Positions 55,620 to 57,668 of a DNA stretch of 57,668 nucleotides are shown here, piece by piece. The notes beneath the pieces are model-generated. The model searched no databases. It saw only the letters and a list, made by a program, of their open reading frames with translations, and was not told where the DNA came from. Numbering within the stretch: the stretch's first letter is position 1; every line of letters starts with the position of its first letter. Where the stretch lies: contig JALKBU010000234.1 in NCBI GenBank assembly GCA_023091735.1, positions 1-57,668 on the forward strand, given 5' to 3'. Position numbers and translations under genes: made by a program. This stretch comes from Trichomonas tenax (Eukaryota > Parabasalia > Trichomonadida > Trichomonadidae).

Positions 55620-56288
55620 CTATAACAGTAACTCGCCCGATATTTCTTCCTTAGTTTCATCAAAATATCTGCCTTTAACTGGAACGGTAACAACTGGGAA
55701 TTCTTTGTCTTTGCTTGCGCATTCTTTGATTGACATATTAAGGGAATTGTTGGTATGTGTCGGTTTTATTTCATTCGAGATTTTACATTTCATTGGGCTT
55801 TCATGAGTGGCGATAATGATTTTTTGTCTTGGTGTCTGATTGAGTGTTGACTTTGAAAGATTTTCAGTATCTATTTCTTTTTCAGTAATTTCCTCTTCTT
55901 CGTTTTCAAATTCGTTATTCTTTTCGTTTTCGATATCTTCATCATTTTCGATTTGTGGATGTGCATTGATACGCGGGAAGCTTTTCACGTTCTCTGTTTT
56001 AGAAATAAATTCACGTAACTTCTTTTGAATATGTTTTACAGCAAAATCGCGGATTTTTTGAAGTTTCTCAATCGATTCCTCAGTGTTCATCTCTGGTTCT
56101 ATATCATGGACAACAGTAACTGATGTGAATTTCAATCTACGCTGTTTTGAAGATTCGTTAAATCTATTAAAGTTTGTTTTCTTTGGCGTTGTCTTTTTCT
56201 TTGCCTCCTTTTTCTCAACAGGAGCGTTAACCTTTGGAAAATTCTGTGGGTTGATAATATATTTCGGCCCAATATGAGGCGAGTTCAT
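55620..56288 (-). CDS. Low-complexity hypothetical protein (222 aa)
   Basis: ATG at 56288, preceded on the coding strand by TGTCAAATTGTC and TTTTTGACG. The protein starts with a Pro/Asn/Lys-rich disordered part (MNSPHIGPKYIINPQNF), then a central helix (about 75-105) and an acidic Glu/Asn-rich stretch (about 115-140), then a Ser/Thr-rich tail. Nothing points to a known family. The Lys-rich early segment could be a nuclear signal. Convergent with the gene at 54990 (3' ends 151 bp apart). Confidence 0.5.
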   Translation of the reverse strand: MNSPHIGPKYIINPQNFPKVNAPVEKKEAKKKTTPKKTNFNRFNESSKQRRLKFTSVTVVHDIEPEMNTEESIEKLQKIRDFAVKHIQKKLREFISKTENVKSFPRINAHPQIENDEDIENEKNNEFENEEEEITEKEIDTENLSKSTLNQTPRQKIIIATHESPMKCKISNEIKPTHTNNSLNMSIKECASKDKEFPVVTVPVKGRYFDETKEEISGELLL

Positions 56289-56455
56289 TTTCCAAAAAAA
56301 TAATAACCGTCAAAAATAAGACAATTTGACATGTAAAAATATCGAATGCCAAAAATCATAAATCATGAGGAAATTGTTCAATCCTTTAAATAGAAAATAC
56401 TTGTATTTGGGTATCTTTTAGATAATGAAATTTCAATTCTTTTTAGAGTATTACA

Positions 56456-56782
56456 TTGAGCAATTCTCATCAAATATTAGTTCTTCAATTGTGGAATATT
56501 GCAACTCTTTGGATGTTGCTTACATTAAATCAAATTTTCAAAGGACTTAGAAGAGCCTTTCCTAGTGTATTTGTTTCTGTTGTATCAAGCAATAATCTTC
56601 GAGAAAGAAAAATGTTGGATTCAAGAGCAAGTTCAAAAGTATATCTAACATTGGTACAAAGTGTATTTTGTTCTGTATTTAGCATTACTCTTTTAGGCAT
56701 ATCAGCATATGTAATTGCTTCAATTTCAATGCCGGAAATTTATCTATTATCAGCATTATTTCATATATATATATTATGCTGA
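56456..56782 (+). pseudogene. Fragment of a multi-span membrane protein
   Basis: The frame opens with TTG after an in-frame TAG and has no clear ATG until 56516. Three hydrophobic stretches can be read (QILVLQLWNIATLWMLL, LVQSVFCSVFSITLLGISAY and EIYLLSALFHIYIL), separated by a charged loop with RERKMLDSRASSK. No conserved motif is recognised; I treat it as a relic because neither a start nor a full domain is visible. Confidence 0.35.
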
Positions 56783-57668
56783 TAACCAAGTTATCTTTCA
56801 ATTGTTTATTCATCTACACCCTCAGATTTTAAATGTGATTGATTCCATATCTTCGAATGGAAAAGTGAAACTAAAGGGAAATGCTAAAAATTAAGGCAAA
56901 AAGTTCCAGAAAAGTACAATACCCAGTTTCACAATACTTTAGCCACAGGTCTAAAGCAGGGAGTGTCAGGAATTTTGATTAAAGTTTGGTTGTTCGAAAC
57001 AGCGTTGGTGCGTTTTTTCCTTTTTTGAGTCACCTTTCTGTCAACAAGATTTAGTGTCACCATTGAATAAAAATGGTGAATGTTGAATTATGGTGTAGTG
57101 GTTAAGTTAATGCTAAACGTTATATATGCCATTGGTTGGACTCCTGGAAAGCATTTTTATTTTTTTCTTTTTCTTTTTGTCGAAAAAAAAATATATTTTA
57201 AATTCCATGAAATGCATTATATATAAGATATACATTGTATAGTGATGTCAAAAATATAATATCCTGCTCATCCGGCAGGAAAATTATATATTGAAATTTA
57301 TTATTAGTTCATTTATCATGCTTTTAATTGAATATCATTTCTCCATAGTTAGTGTATACTATTTATATTATTAGTTTGAATGACTCAAATATGCAGAAAA
57401 AATTTCTCTGATGAAAACAAAAGATTTATTTTTTTTCAAACATTTTAGAGGGAGAAGATGAAATTCGAATAATGACTTGGATTTTATAATTATTATATAA
57501 TGAATGCTGATTGAACAAATCGTTAAAATAGACATTTTCAATTTTTTCATTCATTTTTGAAAAACGTTAGATTAAGGAGTATTACATAGTGAAAATGTTC
57601 CACATTATGAAAATATTTAATTTCAAATACATCCAATGAATTACATTAAAGTTTTTACTAAGATCTGA
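56783..57668. other. Gene-poor end of the window
   Basis: 886 bp of AT-rich DNA, apart from the tRNA-like stretch at 57081-57158. A second copy of TAAAGCAGGGNGTGNCA lies at 56952-56968 (GCAGGGAGTGTCAGG). No convincing ORF. Confidence 0.45.
57081..57158 (+). tRNA. tRNA-like relic or degenerate tRNA gene
   Basis: An A-box-like TGGTGTAGTGG (57091-57101) and a B-box-like GGTTGGACTCC (57134-57144, one change from the consensus GGTTCGANTCC) stand at tRNA spacing, followed by a T5 run (57154-57158). But the seven bases before position 57088 do not pair with the expected 3' end, and no clear anticodon arm forms. Probably a decayed tRNA gene or a short repeat derived from one. Confidence 0.35.

Overview
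The window looks like nuclear DNA of a parabasalid protist (trichomonad), perhaps Tritrichomonas; the species cannot be proved from sequence alone. The reasons are very long uninterrupted ORFs (8.0, 5.4, 3.8 and 3.8 kb) with no visible introns, AT-rich short intergenic spacers, standard stop codons, a typical unicellular-eukaryote gene set (membrane traffic, axoneme, snoRNP assembly, chromatin), GT61 glycosyltransferases and a tail of a Gly-rich surface protein, plus Maverick/Polinton DNA, which is abundant in trichomonads.

Layout. 1-4.2 kb: a Maverick/Polinton-type segment cut by the window edge, carrying a probable double-jelly-roll capsid protein, two related short amphipathic proteins, an acidic coiled-coil protein and a two-repeat protein, studded with short GC-rich hairpins. 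4.3-5.7 kb: a small type I membrane protein and a Gly-rich relic. 5.8-13.8 kb: a giant BLTP1/Csf1-type bridge-like lipid transfer protein. 14.4-19.7 kb: two GT61 glycosyltransferases (one intact, one frameshifted) around an AP-4-like mu adaptin, and a tRNA-Gly(GCC). 20-23.2 kb: a helical-repeat protein and a decayed single-pass surface protein. 23.3-27.3 kb: a second Maverick remnant, in which an intact-looking integrase meets a broken DNA polymerase B tail to tail, apparently through a large internal deletion. 27.6-35.9 kb: coiled-coil proteins, an EGF/IPT surface protein, an SLC35E3-like transporter, a PLD-like pseudoenzyme and an MFS pseudogene. 36-46 kb: a 1,813-residue helical protein with what may be a dead ubiquitin-protease core, facing a DOP1 (Dopey) homologue. 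46-50 kb: a CHD-like chromatin remodeler with a ruined ATPase and a C-terminal FYRN/FYRC module. 50.4-56.3 kb: SPATA17-like IQ protein, NAF1, a TPR/transmembrane protein, another TPR protein and two unknowns. The last 1.4 kb holds a membrane-protein relic and a tRNA-like relic.

How it fits together. The host genes are single transcription units rather than operons, often in divergent pairs with 60-750 bp between them. Several encode endomembrane traffic or lipid-transfer functions (BLTP1, AP mu, DOP1, SLC35E3-like). A heptamer TGTCAAA (or TTTGACA) recurs just upstream of at least seven gene starts and occurs five times in one 200-bp divergent promoter. The most unusual items are the hairpin-rich capsid module with its paired amphipathic peptides, the internally deleted Maverick whose polymerase is broken inside its catalytic motif, and the dead CHD-FYR fusion. 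All identifications are from reading the sequence; no database search was run. The supplied ORFs allow non-ATG starts, so for many genes I moved the start to the first plausible ATG.
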